This document shows, in pieces, positions 49,844-59,237 of a stretch of DNA of 64,000 bases. Origin of the DNA: Streptomyces sp. CB01201 (lineage in GTDB: Bacteria > Actinomycetota > Actinomycetes > Streptomycetales > Streptomycetaceae); NCBI RefSeq assembly GCF_002803085.1, contig NZ_NNBJ01000020.1, positions 62,001-126,000 on the forward strand, written 5' to 3'. The position numbers and the translations under genes are program-made. The notes under the pieces are model-generated. The model did not search any database, had not been told where the DNA came from, and saw only the letters and a list, made by a program, of their open reading frames with translations. The first letter of the stretch is position 1, and each line of letters begins with the position of its first letter.

Positions 49844-50749
49844 TCAGTCGCGGCGCCGTGCGGCCCAGACCGTGCGCTCGGTGCGCACCGCGAGGTCGTC
49901 ACGGTTCAGGATGCTCTGCGGGCCCTCGGTGTCGAGGAGTCGGTCGTACGCGGCGAGGTCCTCGGCCGACAGGTTCTGGACGACGGTGTCGCGCATGCGG
50001 AGCAGGCTCTGGAGGGCGTAGCGTCCGACGGCGTCGCTGTGGGAGCGGTCGAGGTGCACGGTGATCGTGCGGTGGTCCTCGATGGTGAACCCGGCCTCGG
50101 CCAGCATGGGTCCCCAGTCGGCACCGCGGTGCGGCACCTGCTCGGCGTGGTGCCGCTCGCTCGCGGCATGGCTGCGCTCCTCCAGGCCGGGTCGCTCGGC
50201 CGGGGCGTCCTCGGGCAGGAAGCGCGGGAAGCCGGACAGTTCGACGACGGCGAAGAGGCCGCCGGGCACGAGCAGGTCGTGAACCGCCCGCAGGGTACGG
50301 TCCGGGTCGGCCATGTGGTGCATCGAGGCCGAGGCCCAGACGAGTTCCGGCGCACCGAGTTCGGGCCACTCGGCGTCCAGGTCGGCCCGCACCGTGCGGA
50401 TCCGGTCGGCCACTCCCCTGCCGTCGGCCTTCTCGCGCAGACGGCGCAGGTGGTCCGCCGAGCTGTCGACGGCGGTCACCTCGGCCCCGGGGAATCGGTC
50501 GAGCAGGGCGAAGGTGCCGGTGCCGGTCCCGCAGCCCAGGTCCACGATGTGGCGCGGGTCGGCGGTGAGCGGGAGGGCGGCGGTGATGGAGGCGATGTGC
50601 TCGGCGAGCACGGCGGCGTCCAGGTCGAGGATCTCGGCCTCGCCGTCGGCGTCGTGCCGGAAGGGGTGGGAGTGGGCGTGGGCTTGGTGCGCGGCGTGGC
50701 CGTGGCCGGGGTGCTGATCGGTCGCGGTGTGCGGGCTTGCGTGACTCAT
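49844..50749 (-). CDS. SAM-dependent methyltransferase with His-rich N-terminus
   Basis: A 301-residue class I methyltransferase. Motif I is IVDLGCGTGTGTFALL, followed by VTAVDSSADHLRRLREKA, then VWASASMHHMADPDRTLRAVHDLLVPGG. Before the domain the first 35 residues are very rich in His (HPGHGHAAHQAHAHSHPFRH), which may bind metal or just be low-complexity. The substrate is unknown. ATG 50749 is chosen since conserved sequence begins nearby. The XRE-cupin gene upstream on the same strand is a plausible regulator. Confidence 0.88.
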   Translation of the reverse strand: MSHASPHTATDQHPGHGHAAHQAHAHSHPFRHDADGEAEILDLDAAVLAEHIASITAALPLTADPRHIVDLGCGTGTGTFALLDRFPGAEVTAVDSSADHLRRLREKADGRGVADRIRTVRADLDAEWPELGAPELVWASASMHHMADPDRTLRAVHDLLVPGGLFAVVELSGFPRFLPEDAPAERPGLEERSHAASERHHAEQVPHRGADWGPMLAEAGFTIEDHRTITVHLDRSHSDAVGRYALQSLLRMRDTVVQNLSAEDLAAYDRLLDTEGPQSILNRDDLAVRTERTVWAARRRD

Positions 50750-50869
50750 GCCGCCCACGCTAAGCCGGTCGCGCGGGCGCGGCACGGCGCGCCCGCGAAT
50801 GCGCAAGACGATGCCCCGATCGGCTGCCGAACGCGCAAGAAACCCGCTGACCTGCGACGCCCCGACTCG

Positions 50870-51478
50870 TCAGGCGGGCCTCTCGCCACCGGTCCCGCCG
50901 CCGTTCTCGCCACCGCTCTCGGCACGCTGGTGGCCGCGCCGGGCGTCCCGGTCGAAGATGCCGAGGACCTCGCAGGGGCCGCCCTCGGCACCCATGGCGT
51001 GCGGCAGCATCGTGGGGAACTCCGCGGCCTGGTTCGTCTCCACCCTGATGCGGCGGTTGCCGAGCAGCAGGACCGCGGTGCCGGACAGGACGACGAGCCA
51101 CTCCCGGCCGGGATGGGCGCGCATCCGCGCGGGGCTGTCGGGCGGCGGCTCGGTCATGCGCTGGCGGATGACGCTCATGCCGGGATCCGCCTTGACGGGC
51201 CAGCGCAGCTGTCCTCGGGTGGCGTCGACCGTCGGGCTGATGATGACGTCCTCGGCGGCGGTCTCCACGAGCTGGTCCAGCGTCGTGTCCAGGGCGCGGG
51301 CCAGGGTGACCAGGCTGTCCAGGGCGAGGCGGCGCTGCCCGTTCTCGATCCGGCTGAGCGTGGACTGGCTGAGGTTGGCCCGCGAGGCCAGCTCGTCGAG
51401 GGACCAGCCCTGGGCCAGCCGCAGGGCGCGGATCCGTTTGCGTACCAGACTGTCCAGGTCGCCGTCGTTCTGCGTCAT
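50870..51478 (-). CDS. XRE-family regulator with C-terminal cupin
   Basis: A 202-residue regulator: helix-turn-helix (VRKRIRALRLAQGWSLDELASRANLSQSTLSRIENGQRRL, residues about 12-50) and a cupin sensor domain with MRAHPGREWLVVLSGTAVLLLG and FPTMLPHAMGA. Proteins of this build sense small ligands and usually act on a neighbouring gene. A Gly-rich tail ends the chain. It lies 120 bases upstream of the methyltransferase on the same strand. Confidence 0.92.
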   Translation of the reverse strand: MTQNDGDLDSLVRKRIRALRLAQGWSLDELASRANLSQSTLSRIENGQRRLALDSLVTLARALDTTLDQLVETAAEDVIISPTVDATRGQLRWPVKADPGMSVIRQRMTEPPPDSPARMRAHPGREWLVVLSGTAVLLLGNRRIRVETNQAAEFPTMLPHAMGAEGGPCEVLGIFDRDARRGHQRAESGGENGGGTGGERPA

Positions 51479-51537
51479 GGGCCATACGGTATGCCGCACC
51501 CGCACGGGCTGCCCGGCCGGTCCGTTACGCTCCCCCG

Positions 51538-51753
51538 ATGAGCGAGGACATGGTGGGACTGCCCGGCCGGGTGTCCGGAACGGTGGGGCCCGGGCTCGTG
51601 GGTGAGGTCATCGTCAGGATCCGGGGCGGGGCCGAGCACTTCCTGGCCCACCCCGCGCCGGGCACCGGCCGGCTGGAGACGGGGACGGTGGTGACGGTGG
51701 TGGAATATCTGCCTCCGCGCACGGTCTACGTGATGGCCGCATACGACAACTGA
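51538..51753 (+). CDS. Small NfeD-like OB-fold protein
   Basis: A 71-residue protein whose sequence (LPGRVSGTVGPGLVGEVIVRIRGGAEHFLAHP, then LETGTVVTVVEYLPPRTVYV) reads as one OB-fold like the C-terminal domain of NfeD/YuaF proteins. These proteins are encoded with flotillins and link to them in the membrane. Here the membrane segments are missing and only the beta domain remains. It is 153 bases upstream of the flotillin gene in the same direction. Confidence 0.78.
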   Translation: MSEDMVGLPGRVSGTVGPGLVGEVIVRIRGGAEHFLAHPAPGTGRLETGTVVTVVEYLPPRTVYVMAAYDN

Positions 51754-51906
51754 GCACTCCCCGGCTCACGTTGACGCACTCCTCACCTGCGCGTTCACCG
51801 GTGCGTATCAAGATTGCGACAAGGAAACGTCAGCGTCTTCCCGCCAACGGCGGCCAGGAGCACACTCCCCTCGTCAGTGCCGAGCGGCACTGCGTGAAGG
51901 GGGCGC

Positions 51907-53400
51907 ATGCCGATGGTCATCGGCGTCGCGGCGGGACTCGTTCTCGCCGCCATCATCGTTCTGGTCGGCCTGTTCAAGCTCATGTGGCGGGTGGCCGAAC
52001 CGAACGAAGCACTCGTCATCTCCGGGTCCAAGCACCGGACCGAGGGGCTCGGCGAGGGCATGGGGTTCCGGATCGTGACCGGTCGGGGGACCCTGGTACT
52101 GCCCGGTGTGCAGGCCGTCAGGAAACTGTCGCTCGATCTCAACGAGACCGAGCTGTCGGTGGACTGTGTGACCCAGCAGGGCATTCCGCTGCGGGTGCGC
52201 GGCGTGGTCATCTTCAAGGTGGGCGACGACTTCGTGTCGATCGCGAACGCGGCCCGCCGCTTCCTCGACCAGCAGAAGATGATGTCGGACCGGGTGCACA
52301 ACGTCTTCGCCGGTCATCTCCGTTCCATCGTGGGCGGGTTGACGGTCGAGGACATGATCCGGGACCGCGAGAAGCTCACCGGGCAGACCCGGGCGGCCTG
52401 CGGTACGGAGATGGAGAAGCTGGGCCTGATCGTCGACTCGCTGCAGATCCACGAGATCGAGGATCCGACCGGTTACATCAAGAACCTGGCGATGCCGCAC
52501 GCCGCCGCGGTGCAGCGGGACGCGCGGATCGCGCAGGCCGAGGCCAACCTGCGGGCGACCGAGGCCGAACAGGCCGCGTTCGCGCGGATGTCGGAGGCGA
52601 CCCGGGACAGCGAGATCCTCCAGGCCGGCTACCAGGCCGAGCGGGACAAGGCCGCGGCCAGTTCGCGCCAGGCGGGCCCGCTCGCGGACGCCGCCGCCCG
52701 CCAGGAGGTGGTGGTGCAGGAGACCCGGGTCGCCGAGCTGGAGGCCCACCGCCGCGAGCAGCAGCTCCAGGCGGACGTACGCAAGCCGGCCGACGCCCAG
52801 GCGTACGAGAAGCGCACGCTGGCCGAGGCCGAGCGGGATGCCCGCATCTCGGCCGCGCAGGCCAAGGCCAAGGAGACCGAACTCGCCGCCGCGGCCGAGG
52901 CGACCCGGGTGAAGGCGGCCGCGGCCGCCGAGGCCCAGGCCACCGAGGCGCGCGGGCTCGCGGCCGCGAAGGCGACCCGGGCGACGGGCGAGGCCGAGGC
53001 GGCGGCGACGCAGGCCCGGGGCCTCGCGCAGGCCGAGTCGGCGAAGGCGCAGGGCCTTGCGGAGGCCGAGGCCATCAAGGCGCGGGCGGCGGCCCTCGCG
53101 GAGAACCAGGAGGCCGTGGTCGCCCAGCAACTCGCCGAGAACTGGCCGCAGATCGTGGAGGCGGGTGCCTCCGCCTTCGGCAATGTGGAGCACATGGTGC
53201 TGCTCAACGGCGCCGAGGGCATGTCGGAGATGTTCGCGAAGGCGCTGACGATGGGCGGCACCGGGCTTGGCCTCGCACGTCAGCTGCTCGCGTCGATGAA
53301 CCAGAACGGGGAGGCCCCGACCGGGCAGTCCCCGGCCGCTCCGTCGCCCCGCTCGACGCCCGTACCGATCACCGAGGAGGTCAACGGGTCGCGCAACTAG
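51907..53400 (+). CDS. Flotillin-like SPFH protein
   Basis: A 497-residue membrane scaffold protein: N-terminal hydrophobic anchor (VIGVAAGLVLAAIIVLVGLF), then an SPFH/band-7 domain (about 30-210; EALVISGSKHR, ELSVDCVTQQGIPLRVRGVVIFKV). A long Ala/Glu-rich flotillin coiled coil follows (about 210-430, many A-E-A repeats), then a Pro/Ser tail. Flotillins organise functional membrane microdomains. ATG 51907 has GAAGGGGG upstream. It forms a probable operon with the NfeD-like gene. Confidence 0.93.
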   Translation: MPMVIGVAAGLVLAAIIVLVGLFKLMWRVAEPNEALVISGSKHRTEGLGEGMGFRIVTGRGTLVLPGVQAVRKLSLDLNETELSVDCVTQQGIPLRVRGVVIFKVGDDFVSIANAARRFLDQQKMMSDRVHNVFAGHLRSIVGGLTVEDMIRDREKLTGQTRAACGTEMEKLGLIVDSLQIHEIEDPTGYIKNLAMPHAAAVQRDARIAQAEANLRATEAEQAAFARMSEATRDSEILQAGYQAERDKAAASSRQAGPLADAAARQEVVVQETRVAELEAHRREQQLQADVRKPADAQAYEKRTLAEAERDARISAAQAKAKETELAAAAEATRVKAAAAAEAQATEARGLAAAKATRATGEAEAAATQARGLAQAESAKAQGLAEAEAIKARAAALAENQEAVVAQQLAENWPQIVEAGASAFGNVEHMVLLNGAEGMSEMFAKALTMGGTGLGLARQLLASMNQNGEAPTGQSPAAPSPRSTPVPITEEVNGSRN

Positions 53401-53419
53401 ACTCACGTGAAGGCAAGTT

Positions 53420-53448
53420 GGCTCCCCTCCGGTTGCCGGAGGGGAGCC
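53420..53448. terminator. Bidirectional terminator, flotillin/APC permease
   Basis: A perfect 13-bp stem GGCTCCCCTCCGG / CCGGAGGGGAGCC with loop TTG lies between two convergent genes. Confidence 0.88.
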
Positions 53449-53463
53449 GACCGCCGTATCCGC

Positions 53464-54912
53464 TCAGGCCGCCAGCGTCTCCGCGGCCTGCTGGTCGAGG
53501 TACTCCTCGTGGATCTCGCGCGGCCCGAACGGCCAGACCTTCTCGAAGCGCGCCCACAGCACGAAGGCCACACAGCCGAGCGCCAGCCAGGCGAGCGACC
53601 ACTCGATGGGATGGCGGCCCGGCGAGTTCTTGTCGGAGTAGCCGTAGATGGTGAGCCAGCCGACCAGGGCGACCAGACTCGGCAGCGGATAGAGCCACAT
53701 CCGGTACGGGCGGCGCAGTGCGGGCTGGCGCTTGCGCAGGACCGTCACGGCGAGGATCTGCGCGAGCGCCTGCACGATGACCATCACCGTGGTGAGCAGC
53801 TGGATGAGGGTGGTCAGATCGGTGCGGCGGCCGATCATGAAGCCGATGGCGGTGATGACGCCCATGGTGGCCAGGCCCAGCATCGGGAAGCGGTGCCGCG
53901 GGTGCAGCTTGGCGTAGGGGCGGAAGAACACCTTGTCGCGCGCGGCGTCGTACGGGACCCGCGAGCCGCCGAGGAGTCCGGCGAACACCGAGGCGAAGGC
54001 GGTGATGAGGATGAGGACGGTCACCACGTCGGCGGCGGTCCTGCCCCAGGCCTTCTCCAGTACGGCGGAGGCGACGGACGAGGAGGCGATGTCGTTCGGG
54101 TCCAGCATCCGGTGGTAGTCGATCACGCCGAGGGTGCCGATCTGGAGCAGCAGGTAGATCGCCATGATGCCGAAGATGGAGTAGATGATGGAGCGCGGCA
54201 GGGTGCGGCCCGGGTCCTTGATCTCCGCGCCCATGTAGGCGGTGGTGTTGTACCCGAGGTAGTCGTAGATCCCGATGGTGAGCCCGGCCGCGAAGCCGAT
54301 CCAGAAGTGACTGCTCGTCAACGCGAAGGCGCCGGAGGGGTAGTGGAAGGCGAGGTGGGGGCTGAAGTCGGTGGCGGCGGCGAGGATCACCAGGCCCACG
54401 GAGGCGATCATCACCACCCACATCACGGCGGTGATCCGGGCGATGTTCTCGATCCCCCGCCACAGCAGCAGCACCACGAGCGCGATGATGCCGAGTCCGA
54501 TCAGGTCGCCGGCGGTCCTGCCGAGGTCCGGGGCGAGATAGCCGAGGTACTGCACGAACCCGACGACGCCGGTGGACATGGCGAGCGGGATGAAGAGCAT
54601 CGCCGTCCACACGAAGAGGAACGGCATGAGGCGGCCCGTGCGGTACTGGAAGGCCTGGCGCAGATAGACGTAGCTGCCGCCGGAGCCCGGCAGCGAGGCG
54701 CCGAGCTCGGCCCAGATCAGACCGTCCGCGAGCGCGAGGACCGCGCCCGCCACGAACCCGATGACGGCCTGGGGGCCGCCGAAGGCGGCGACCATCAGGG
54801 GAATGGTCACGAAGGGGCCGATGCCGCACATCTGGCTCATGTTGATGGCGGTGGCCTGGAAGAGTCCGATCCGGCGGACGAAGCCGCCGGAGGGCGGAGG
54901 GGTTGCGGACAC
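53464..54912 (-). CDS. APC-superfamily permease
   Basis: A 482-residue amino acid/polyamine/organocation permease with 12 helices. It has TM1 unwinding motif INMSQMCGIGPFVTIP, TM3 LGASLPGSGGSYVYLRQAF and TM6-7 AAGLTIGIYDYLGYNTTAYMGAEIKDPGRTLPRSI. The N-terminus is short. GTG 54912 has GGGAGGACC before it. It is divergent from the ROK regulator, with the ROK operator between them, so the transported compound may be an amino sugar or amine linked to the glucosaminidase. This is inference from context. Confidence 0.92.
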   Translation of the reverse strand: MSATPPPSGGFVRRIGLFQATAINMSQMCGIGPFVTIPLMVAAFGGPQAVIGFVAGAVLALADGLIWAELGASLPGSGGSYVYLRQAFQYRTGRLMPFLFVWTAMLFIPLAMSTGVVGFVQYLGYLAPDLGRTAGDLIGLGIIALVVLLLWRGIENIARITAVMWVVMIASVGLVILAAATDFSPHLAFHYPSGAFALTSSHFWIGFAAGLTIGIYDYLGYNTTAYMGAEIKDPGRTLPRSIIYSIFGIMAIYLLLQIGTLGVIDYHRMLDPNDIASSSVASAVLEKAWGRTAADVVTVLILITAFASVFAGLLGGSRVPYDAARDKVFFRPYAKLHPRHRFPMLGLATMGVITAIGFMIGRRTDLTTLIQLLTTVMVIVQALAQILAVTVLRKRQPALRRPYRMWLYPLPSLVALVGWLTIYGYSDKNSPGRHPIEWSLAWLALGCVAFVLWARFEKVWPFGPREIHEEYLDQQAAETLAA

Positions 54913-54997
54913 GCGGTCCTCCCTGGGCTGATGTCTGGATAAGGAAGCTACTGCCGACGCGTGGCGCAGGGATTCCCCTCGACGTTGGGCGTGCTTA

Positions 54998-55015
54998 AGT
55001 TAAGTACCTTTACTT
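54998..55015. promoter_or_regulatory. ROK operator, copy 1
   Basis: AGTTAAGTACCTTTACTT lies between the divergent APC permease and ROK genes. It is a pseudo-palindrome (AAGTTAAG-tac-CTTTACTT, arms 7 of 8 complementary), 86 bases from the permease start and 37 bases before the ROK start. An almost identical site stands before the GH2 gene. Confidence 0.7.
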
Positions 55016-55052
55016 TCACCGTCAAGGGGTCGTCAGTGAGCAGCTCGGACCG

Positions 55053-56246
55053 ATGCGTGAGAATGATGCGATGACCAGCAGCGACGAGGGTGGCGACCTG
55101 CCCTGGAACCCACAGCGCCAGCGCAGTTCCAACGAGCGCCTGCTGCTCGACCGGCTGCGCGCCGAGGGTCCGGCCTCCCGGGCCCAGCTCGCCCGTGACA
55201 CCGGCCTCTCCAAGCCCACCGTGTCCAGTGCGCTCGCCTCCCTCGAAGCGGCCGGCCTGGTCCGCGAGGCGGGCACGATGACCCCCGAGCGCGGCCGGGC
55301 CGCCGTGCTGTACGCGCCGGACCCGACGGCCGGTTACGCGCTGGGCATCGACATCGGCCGGGCCTGGCTGCGGATCGCCCTGGCCGACCTCGACGGCACG
55401 GTGGTGGCCCGCTCCGAGGTCCGCAACCACGCGCGCACCTCGGCCGGCATGGCCGATCTCGTCGTCACCAGCGCCCACCGGCTCGTCGAGGGTTCGGGCG
55501 TGGACGCGGACAAGGTCGCCCAGGCGGTGGTCGGCACGCCGGGCGTGTACGACGCCGAGAAGCGGCGGGTCCGCTACGCCCAGCACCTGCCGGGCTGGGG
55601 CAGGCCGGGCCTGTTCGACCAGATGCGGGAGCGGCTCGGCATCCCACTGGCCGTGCACAACGACGCCAATCTGGCGGCCCTCGGCGAGTACACCTTCGGC
55701 ATCGGGGCGGGCAGCAGGCTCTTCGTCTACGTCATGATCGGCACCGGTCTCGGCATGGGCGTGGTCAGCGAGGGCCAGCTCTTCATCGGCGCGCACGGCG
55801 GGGCGGGCGAGATCGGTTTCCTGCCGTGGCCGGGCGGCCAGCAGCCGGACACCCTGGAGGACGCGGTCTCCGGCGACGCGGTCGTCGCGGCCGCCCGCTC
55901 GCTCGGCATGGCGGGCCCGCTCACCGCGAAGGACGTCTTCGACGCGGCGCGGGCCGGAACGGCCGCCGCCGTCAAGGCGGTTCGGCTGGAGGGCGAACGG
56001 ATCGCGCACACCGTCGCGGTGGTCGCGGCCGTTCTCGACCCCGACCTCGTGATACTCGGCGGCGGCGTCGGCCACAGCGCGGACCTGCTGCTCCGGCCCG
56101 TGCGCGAGACGCTGCGGGCGCTCACCCCGCTGCGGCCGAAGCTGGCGCGGAGTTCGCTCGGCGAGGACGCGGTGCTGCTCGGCGCGGTGGCAACGGCGCT
56201 CGGCACGGCACGGGACGTGGCCTTCGAGCGTCGCTCGGCGCACTGA
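55053..56246 (+). CDS. ROK-family transcriptional regulator
   Basis: A 397-residue ROK protein: N-terminal MarR-like helix-turn-helix (RAQLARDTGLSKPTVSSALASLEAAGLV, about 42-70) and a sugar-kinase-like domain (ALGIDIGRAWLRIALADLDG, then AVHNDANLAALGEYTFGIG and IGTGLGMGVV). The usual zinc-binding Cys cluster of ROK proteins is reduced; the HGGAGEIGFLPWPGG stretch holds the conserved His. Such regulators respond to sugars such as glucosamine. A start at ATG 55071 is an alternative to 55053. Confidence 0.9.
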   Translation: MRENDAMTSSDEGGDLPWNPQRQRSSNERLLLDRLRAEGPASRAQLARDTGLSKPTVSSALASLEAAGLVREAGTMTPERGRAAVLYAPDPTAGYALGIDIGRAWLRIALADLDGTVVARSEVRNHARTSAGMADLVVTSAHRLVEGSGVDADKVAQAVVGTPGVYDAEKRRVRYAQHLPGWGRPGLFDQMRERLGIPLAVHNDANLAALGEYTFGIGAGSRLFVYVMIGTGLGMGVVSEGQLFIGAHGGAGEIGFLPWPGGQQPDTLEDAVSGDAVVAAARSLGMAGPLTAKDVFDAARAGTAAAVKAVRLEGERIAHTVAVVAAVLDPDLVILGGGVGHSADLLLRPVRETLRALTPLRPKLARSSLGEDAVLLGAVATALGTARDVAFERRSAH

Positions 56247-56317
56247 GGACACCGCGTCACCCCTCAGGCCTGTGATTGACATGCCCCTATCACCGCCTCT
56301 AGCTTCCTCAGGAAGTT

Positions 56318-56335
56318 AGTTAAGTTCCTTTACTT
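56318..56335 (+). promoter_or_regulatory. ROK operator, copy 2
   Basis: AGTTAAGTTCCTTTACTT is 17/18 identical to copy 1 and lies 91 bases upstream of the GH2 glucosaminidase start. It links this gene to the ROK regulator and the permease as one regulon. Confidence 0.7.
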
Positions 56336-56425
56336 GCCACCTCATGGGCAAGCACCCGAACAGACACCTGAACAAGCACCTGTAGCGATGCGCGGAAGTC
56401 CCGACCAGCCCCCTGGGAGACCACC

Positions 56426-59143
56426 GTGTTCCACCGCCCCGTCTCCACCCGCCCGAAGACCGCCGCCGTCGCGGTACTCGGGCTGCTCCTCGCCCTGACC
56501 GCCGGAACCCCGTCGGCCCCGACCGGCGCCCACCCCGTGCATACCCCCGCCACGCCGGTCGACCCGGCCCCGGGCCGCGCGACCCCGCTCGCCGGGTACG
56601 CCATCCGGTCGACGGCCGAGGTCGCCGACCCGGCGGCGGCCGTGTCGAGCCCCGGCTACTCGACGGCGGGCTGGTACCCGGCAGGCGCCCGCTCCACGGT
56701 CCTCGCCGCGCTGCTCGCGGCAGGCAAGTACGGCGACCCCTTCTACTCGACCGACCAGCAGAAGATCCCGAAGGCGGACTTCGCGGTCCCCTGGTGGTAC
56801 CGCTCGGACTTCACCGTCGCCGACACCGCACCGCGCACCTACCTCGACTTCAGCGGCGTGATCTCGGCGGCCGATGTCTTCGTCAACGGCAAGCAGGTCG
56901 CCGACAGGAGCGCCGTCACCGGGGCCTACACCCGACACGAGCTGGATGTGAGCGAGTTGGTGAGGGCGGGCACGAACACGGTGGCCTTCCGCATCCAGCC
57001 CAACGACCCCGCCAAGAACCTCACGATGGGCTGGATCGACTGGCTGCAACCGCCGCCCGACGAGAACATGGGGATCGTCCGCGATGTGCTGATCCGGCGC
57101 GGCGGCCCGGTCGCGCTGCGGGACGCGCATGTGGTGACGGCGCTCACGGTGCCGTCGCTGTCCTCGGCCGAACTGACCGTGAAGGCCCGGGTCCGCAACG
57201 AATCGGCGGCCCCGGTCACCGCGACGGTCTCCGGCACGATCGGTGACATCTCCTTCAGCCAGGACGTGGGGCTCGCCCCGCACGAGTCGAAACCGGTCAC
57301 CTTCACTCCCGTCACCCACCCCCGACTCCGCCTGAGGACACCACAGGTGTGGTGGCCGGCGGGCATGGGCGGCCAGCCGCTCTACGCCCTCGACCTGACC
57401 GCGACGGTCGCGTCCCGCACCTCCGACACCGCCCACGAGTCGTTCGGCATCCGCGATGTGAAGGCTCCGCTCAACGCGGCGGGAGCCCGCCAGTACGCGA
57501 TCAACGGGCGTCCGCTCCTGATCAAGGGCGGTGGCTGGTCCCCCGACGAGTATCTGCGCTGGGACCGCACCTATGCGGAGGACCGGCTCAGGTACGCCCT
57601 GGACCTGGGGCTCAACACCATCCGTCTGGAGGGGCACATCGAGCCGGACGAGTTCTTCGAACTGGCCGACCGCTACGGCGTTCTCACCCTGCCCGGCTGG
57701 GAGTGCTGCGACAAATGGGAGGGCCAGGTCAACGGCGCCGAGACGGGCGAGCCCTGGACGGCGGCCGACTACCCGGTCGCGAAGGCGTCCATGGCCGCGG
57801 AGGCGGCCCGTCTGCGCGACCACCCCAGCGTGATCTCCTTCCTGATCGGCAGCGACTTCGCGCCGGACAGGACGATCGAGAAGACGTATGCCGATGCACT
57901 GGGCGCGGCGGACTGGTCGACGCCGGTGATCGCCGCCGCGTCCGACAACGCGGCTCCCATCAGCGGCAGTTCGGGCATGAAGATGACCGGGCCCTACGAC
58001 TGGGTGCCGCCCGTCTACTGGTACAACAAGCAGGAGGGCGGAGCCACCGGCTTCAACTCCGAGACCAGCGCGGGCCCTGACATCCCCACGCTCGACACCC
58101 TGCGTCGCATGCTGTCGCCGGCCGAGCTCGACACCCTGTGGCGGTCCCCCTCGGCGAAGCAGTACCACCGCTCCCCCTCGGCCACCTTCGCCACGCTCAA
58201 GCTGTACGACGACGCCCTGGCCGGGCGCTACGGCGCCCCGGCCGGCCTCGACGACTACGTGCGCAAGGCGCAGCTCGCGCAGTACGAGAACGTACGGGCC
58301 CAGTTCGAGGCGTACGGCCGCAACGCCAAGGACGCCTCGAAGCCCTCGACCGGCGTCGTGTACTGGATGTTCAACAGCGGGTGGACCTCCCTGCACTGGC
58401 AGTTGACGGACCGTTATCTGGACCAGGGCGGCGCCTACTTCGGCGCGAAGAAGGCGAACGAGCCGCTGCACATCCAGTACTCCTACGACAACCGTGCGGT
58501 GACCGTGGTCAACAGCCGTCCGGCCGCGGCCTCCGGACTGACCGCGCGCGTCTCGCTGTTCACTCCCGAAGGCATCCGGAAGTACGACCGGACCGCGACG
58601 GGCCTGAACGTCGCCGGCGACGGCGCGAGCACCACGGCTCTGACGGTTCCCGCCTCGGTGGGCGGCCTCCCGGCGACCTATCTGGCGAAGCTCGTCCTCA
58701 GCGACGGCTCGGGCCGGGAGGTGAGCCGCAATGTGTACTGGCTCTCCACCGAGCCCGACACGCTCGACTACGCCCACACCGACTGGTTCCACACCCCCAC
58801 CACGACCTACGCCGACCTCACGGGCCTGGCGGCGATGCCGAAGGCGGAGGTGACCGCGTCGGGCGTGACCACGACGGGCACGGACGGCACGTCGACGACG
58901 ACGGTGACCTTGCGGAACACGGGCCCCGGTCCGGCCCCGGCGCTCCTCACGGACGTACACCTGGTGGACCCGAAGGGCACCCCGGTCCTGCCGGTCCGCT
59001 GGTCGGACAACCAGGTGACCCTGTGGCCCGGCGAATCGGCGACCCTGACCGCGACCTACCGCACCACGGACCTGCACGGTGCGGCGCCGCGGCTGCGGGT
59101 GTCCGGGTGGAACGTACCGACGGCGACGGTGGCGGGCGGTTGA
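56426..59143 (+). CDS. GH2 exo-beta-D-glucosaminidase (CsxA-like)
   Basis: A 905-residue secreted glycoside hydrolase. It has a signal peptide to about residue 35, an N-terminal galactose-binding-like domain (VPWWYRSDFTV, FSGVISAADVFVNGKQV), Ig-like domain, TIM barrel (about 350-600) and C-terminal beta domains. Catalytic residues match CsxA: acid/base Asp477 in FLIGSDFAPD and nucleophile Glu546 in FNSETSAGPD; ECCDKWEGQ lies between. CsxA removes single glucosamine units from the non-reducing end of chitosan. GTG 56426 follows GGGAG. The ROK operator upstream fits glucosamine-responsive control. Confidence 0.93.
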   Translation: MFHRPVSTRPKTAAVAVLGLLLALTAGTPSAPTGAHPVHTPATPVDPAPGRATPLAGYAIRSTAEVADPAAAVSSPGYSTAGWYPAGARSTVLAALLAAGKYGDPFYSTDQQKIPKADFAVPWWYRSDFTVADTAPRTYLDFSGVISAADVFVNGKQVADRSAVTGAYTRHELDVSELVRAGTNTVAFRIQPNDPAKNLTMGWIDWLQPPPDENMGIVRDVLIRRGGPVALRDAHVVTALTVPSLSSAELTVKARVRNESAAPVTATVSGTIGDISFSQDVGLAPHESKPVTFTPVTHPRLRLRTPQVWWPAGMGGQPLYALDLTATVASRTSDTAHESFGIRDVKAPLNAAGARQYAINGRPLLIKGGGWSPDEYLRWDRTYAEDRLRYALDLGLNTIRLEGHIEPDEFFELADRYGVLTLPGWECCDKWEGQVNGAETGEPWTAADYPVAKASMAAEAARLRDHPSVISFLIGSDFAPDRTIEKTYADALGAADWSTPVIAAASDNAAPISGSSGMKMTGPYDWVPPVYWYNKQEGGATGFNSETSAGPDIPTLDTLRRMLSPAELDTLWRSPSAKQYHRSPSATFATLKLYDDALAGRYGAPAGLDDYVRKAQLAQYENVRAQFEAYGRNAKDASKPSTGVVYWMFNSGWTSLHWQLTDRYLDQGGAYFGAKKANEPLHIQYSYDNRAVTVVNSRPAAASGLTARVSLFTPEGIRKYDRTATGLNVAGDGASTTALTVPASVGGLPATYLAKLVLSDGSGREVSRNVYWLSTEPDTLDYAHTDWFHTPTTTYADLTGLAAMPKAEVTASGVTTTGTDGTSTTTVTLRNTGPGPAPALLTDVHLVDPKGTPVLPVRWSDNQVTLWPGESATLTATYRTTDLHGAAPRLRVSGWNVPTATVAGG

Positions 59144-59178
59144 CCGGGGCTCGCGCTCGCCCTGCCCATCCGTTCCGA

Positions 59179-59220
59179 ACTCCAACTCTGACTCCAACGC
59201 TGACTCTGACTCCAACTCCA
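59179..59220. repeat. Seven imperfect hexamer repeats
   Basis: ACTCCA/ACTCTG-type hexamers run head to tail seven times (one variant ACGCTG) between the convergent GH2 and GH18 genes. The strand asymmetry (C/T/A on one strand) would make a G-rich, unstructured transcript. It appears non-coding. Confidence 0.75.
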
Positions 59221-59237
59221 GCCGGATCCGGCCATGT

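Noticed and set aside
56342..59215. Open frame of about 950 codons antisense to the GH2 gene
   Set aside because: Composition-driven antisense frame without family similarity; the plus strand encodes a full CsxA-like enzyme with catalytic residues.
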